From NCBI GenBank assembly GCA_030847615.1, contig JAUMIR010000003.1, positions 338,091,756 through 338,155,755 on the forward strand: a DNA stretch of 64,000 nt. Reading direction: 5' to 3'. The position numbers and the translations under genes are program-made. The stretch is from Gambelia wislizenii (taxonomy: Eukaryota; Chordata; Lepidosauria; Squamata; Crotaphytidae). The notes beneath the pieces were generated by a model. That model saw only the letters and a list, made by a program, of their open reading frames with translations. It did no database searches and was not told where the DNA came from. The number at the start of each line of letters is the position of its first letter. Position 1 is the stretch's first letter. Shown here one piece after another: positions 62,043-64,000 of the stretch.

Positions 62043-63415
62043 GGAGATTATCGGACAGAAATGCAAAAAGCATTCCTGTCCCACAATCTCCACTCCCACT
62101 CCTGTCCTGAAACAATCTTACTTACCTTCTCTCACCTACAAAACACAACCCAGGTATGAATGGAGCTCTAACAGAGCTAAGTTCACTTCCTGGAGTGAAA
62201 TCCCGCCCGTTCTCACGAGAAGATGCGAGCTTGGGAAATTCAAATATAAAAAGAATCTCTGGCTTTTCTTCGCAAACGAAGATTCAGGAAGGACTCATCC
62301 CGCACTTTCTGCAAGCGCGCTGATGACTAAAGAGGCCAATCCGAGATAAACAAGTCCGGTTGCAGAAAGCACAGCAGAAGGTCTCCTTGGGTGATGTTTC
62401 CAGGTTGTGATTCTTTCTGCATTGTCGTTTCTCTTCAAGACTTGTTCGGCATGAGCTCTCAAATAAGGCTGCAGCATTGTGGATAGTGCGTCTCCATGCC
62501 TCCCAATGTGAGGCCAGGGTGGATCACTGTTGGTGATCAACTTGGCCGAGCCTGAGATGTTGTTTCAGGGAGTCTTTGTATTGCTTTTTTGGAGCTCCCC
62601 TCTTACGCTGACCCATGGTGAGTTCACCATAGAGTAGTATTTTGGGGAGGCGATGGTCCTCCATCCTAGAAACGTGCCCTGCCCAGTGCAGCTGTGTTCT
62701 CAATATCATGGCCTCAATGCTGGTGATCCCTGCTTGCTCAAGGACAGCAACATTCGTCACATAGTCAGTCCAGTGTATATTTAGGACTGTGAGTAGACAA
62801 CGATGATGAAAGTGTTCGAGGAGTCATAGGTGGTGGCGATAGGTGACCCATGTTTCAGATCCATAAAGGAGGATAGACAGTACAATGGCTCTATACACAC
62901 TGATTTTTGTGCTTTGCCTCAGGTGTTTATTGCTCCAGACTCTTTTGTGAAGTCTTCCAAATGCACTATATGCCTTTGCTAATCTGTGATCGATCTCTTT
63001 GTCAATCTTGGCATCTGAGGAGATGATGCTTCCCAGGTAAAAAGAATAATAACACAGTAAAAGTGACACCAAGCACAAAAACACACTTTAAAATGTACAA
63101 ATAACCCAGGGAGGGTACAAATAGAGGGTAGCTTACCTGGATGTCCCAATCTCACCTGGATGTGTTCTGGCAGGACTGCCCATTGACGCTGGAATCTTGC
63201 CAGCAAAACAGGGCACTTTGTCACACACAGGCAAATCAGGAGCAGAAATGGAACAGGAGATCAATTGCCAGCTTCTCATTAATAAAAATGAACGGCCTCA
63301 GAACAGCAGTGGAATGCCTGGGAGATGATGGGGGACGTTGTCATCTGGTAATGAAGCCCTTTTGTGTTCTCCTGGCATTGTTATAACACCATTTTTGACA
63401 CGTCTGATAATCTCC
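62043..63415. mobile_element. PIF/Harbinger MITE 3 carrying a LINE insertion
   Basis: The ends GGAGATTATCGGAC and GTCTGATAATCTCC are inverted, with TAT on the left and TAA on the right. The flanking internal text (TTCTCACGAGAAGATGCGAG and AAGCACAAAAACACACTTTA) is shared with MITE 1 at 36135-36716. Without the LINE it is about 0.6 kb, like its relatives. Confidence 0.88.
62257..63037 (-). mobile_element. Zinc-finger LINE, 3' end copy D
   Basis: The longest of the four copies (781 bp). TAAAAAGAAT flanks it on both sides (62247-62256, 63038-63047), the target duplication of the insertion. Minus-strand blocks are LGSIISSDAKIDKEIDHRLA, YRAIVLSILLYGSETW, EQAGITSIEAM, MEDHRLPKILLYGEL and a C-terminal region that drifts out of frame. 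The 3' end is the hairpin CTTCGTTTGCGAAG and AAAGCCAGAG. Confidence 0.92.
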
Positions 63416-63419
63416 TAAC

Positions 63420-63700
63420 ACTGGCTAGCTGCATTTTTGTTCTTAGTGCAAGAAGCAAACTTACTTTTCAAAGGAAACTTTCCAGGCACTCCACGATCCT
63501 CTGTTGCAAGAAACCTATTCAGGGTAGCTGAGTTGGCCATGCAACAAAACAACAACAAAATCCAAAATGCACAAAAGAATGATACCTTCATTGGCCAACC
63601 AAAATGCACAAAATATATAATGCAAGTTTGTTCTTCTCCACACCCCTGCCAAAGCTTTTTTTTTTTTTAATTTCTGCAAACTTGGCTGGTCGTCGGGGGG
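63420..63700. other. Unassigned sequence
   Basis: T9-like and G8-like runs lie at 63653-63669 and 63697-63704, just before an L2 fragment. No gene recognised. Confidence 0.4.
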
Positions 63701-63704
63701 GGGA

Positions 63705-64000
63705 CGCATTGAGAGTATTCCTACGGGACACAATCAATGCATCCTTCAGGGAAGGTATTGTACCATCTTGTTTAAAGGAGGTGGCGGTTAAGTCACTCCT
63801 GAAAAAACCCTCCCTGGACCCCCTGGACAAGAACAATTACAGACCAGTGTCCTTGCTACCTTTTTTAAGCAAGGTGATCGACAGGGCAGTTGCTTCCCAA
63901 CTCCAAGCCATCTTGGATGAAACTGATTATCTTGATCCATTTCAAACCAGCTTCAGGACAGGATATGGAGTTGAGACTGCCATGGTTGCTCTAGCCGATG
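63705..64000 (+). pseudogene. L2 LINE reverse-transcriptase fragment, runs off the window
   Basis: Homologous to 29715-30010 of the larger L2: the translated text follows INASFREGIVPS, KKPSLDPLDK, SKVIDRAVA and DPFQTSFRTGYGVETA. It begins abruptly at about 63705 and is open to the end of the window. Confidence 0.88.

Noticed and set aside
1..64000. Bacterial operon or prophage interpretation
   Set aside because: LINEs, SINEs, MITEs, microsatellites and the vertebrate telomere repeat show a eukaryotic, vertebrate genome.

Overview
The window looks like intergenic or intronic DNA from a squamate reptile, probably a lizard. This is inferred from the repeats. They include Ty1/copia, L2, CR1 and BovB-type LINEs, 5S-rRNA- and tRNA-derived SINEs with a BovB-like tail, a second tRNA-derived SINE of the squamate type, and many hAT, Tigger and Harbinger MITEs. 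I found no host protein-coding gene that I can name and no host RNA gene. Almost every long open frame is transposon-derived or is a chance frame in a repeat.

Layout. 0.5-10 kb: hAT MITEs with 8-bp target duplications, CR1 ends, a Tigger-type MITE, a MIR-like SINE, a GC-rich block with minus-strand splice-donor-like sites (possible promoter or first exon), a long hairpin joined to an interstitial telomeric tract, and a BovB tail. 10-19 kb: CR1, L2 and zinc-finger LINE fragments; two related fold-back MITEs sit about 120 bp apart inside one CR1. 19.5-26.2 kb: a DNA-transposon-like element split by a very young Ty1/copia retrotransposon (20017-25564, minus strand). The copia has near-identical 667-bp LTRs, one uninterrupted 1191-codon pol frame and a primer-binding site matching the anticodon arm of initiator tRNA-Met. 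28-31.4 kb: a long but dead L2 LINE. 31.6-35.1 kb: a cluster of Tigger-type MITEs, one carrying a minisatellite. 36-38 kb: two Harbinger MITEs. 38.6-47 kb: CR1, L2, a MER2-like Tigger, a tRNA SINE and a third fold-back MITE. 48-51.4 kb: a hAT element whose ends are 2.6 kb apart because other repeats have landed in it; it is itself inserted in the end of another hAT element. 51.7-58 kb: SINEs, a large MITE, and L2 and CR1 tails. 62-63.4 kb: a Harbinger MITE with a LINE inside. 63.7-64 kb: an L2 running off the window.

Several stretches (about 14.5-15.6, 35.4-36.06, 40.0-40.5 and 59.7-60.3 kb) have no repeat I recognise. They contain AT-rich, homeodomain-site-like sequence, so they are candidates for conserved non-coding elements.

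How the parts interact: SINE tails match the BovB LINE tail, so they were probably mobilised by it. Non-autonomous DNA elements share termini, implying transposases supplied from elsewhere in the genome. The nesting gives a relative order of insertion, with the copia among the youngest. All family names come from memory of repeat families; none was checked against a database.
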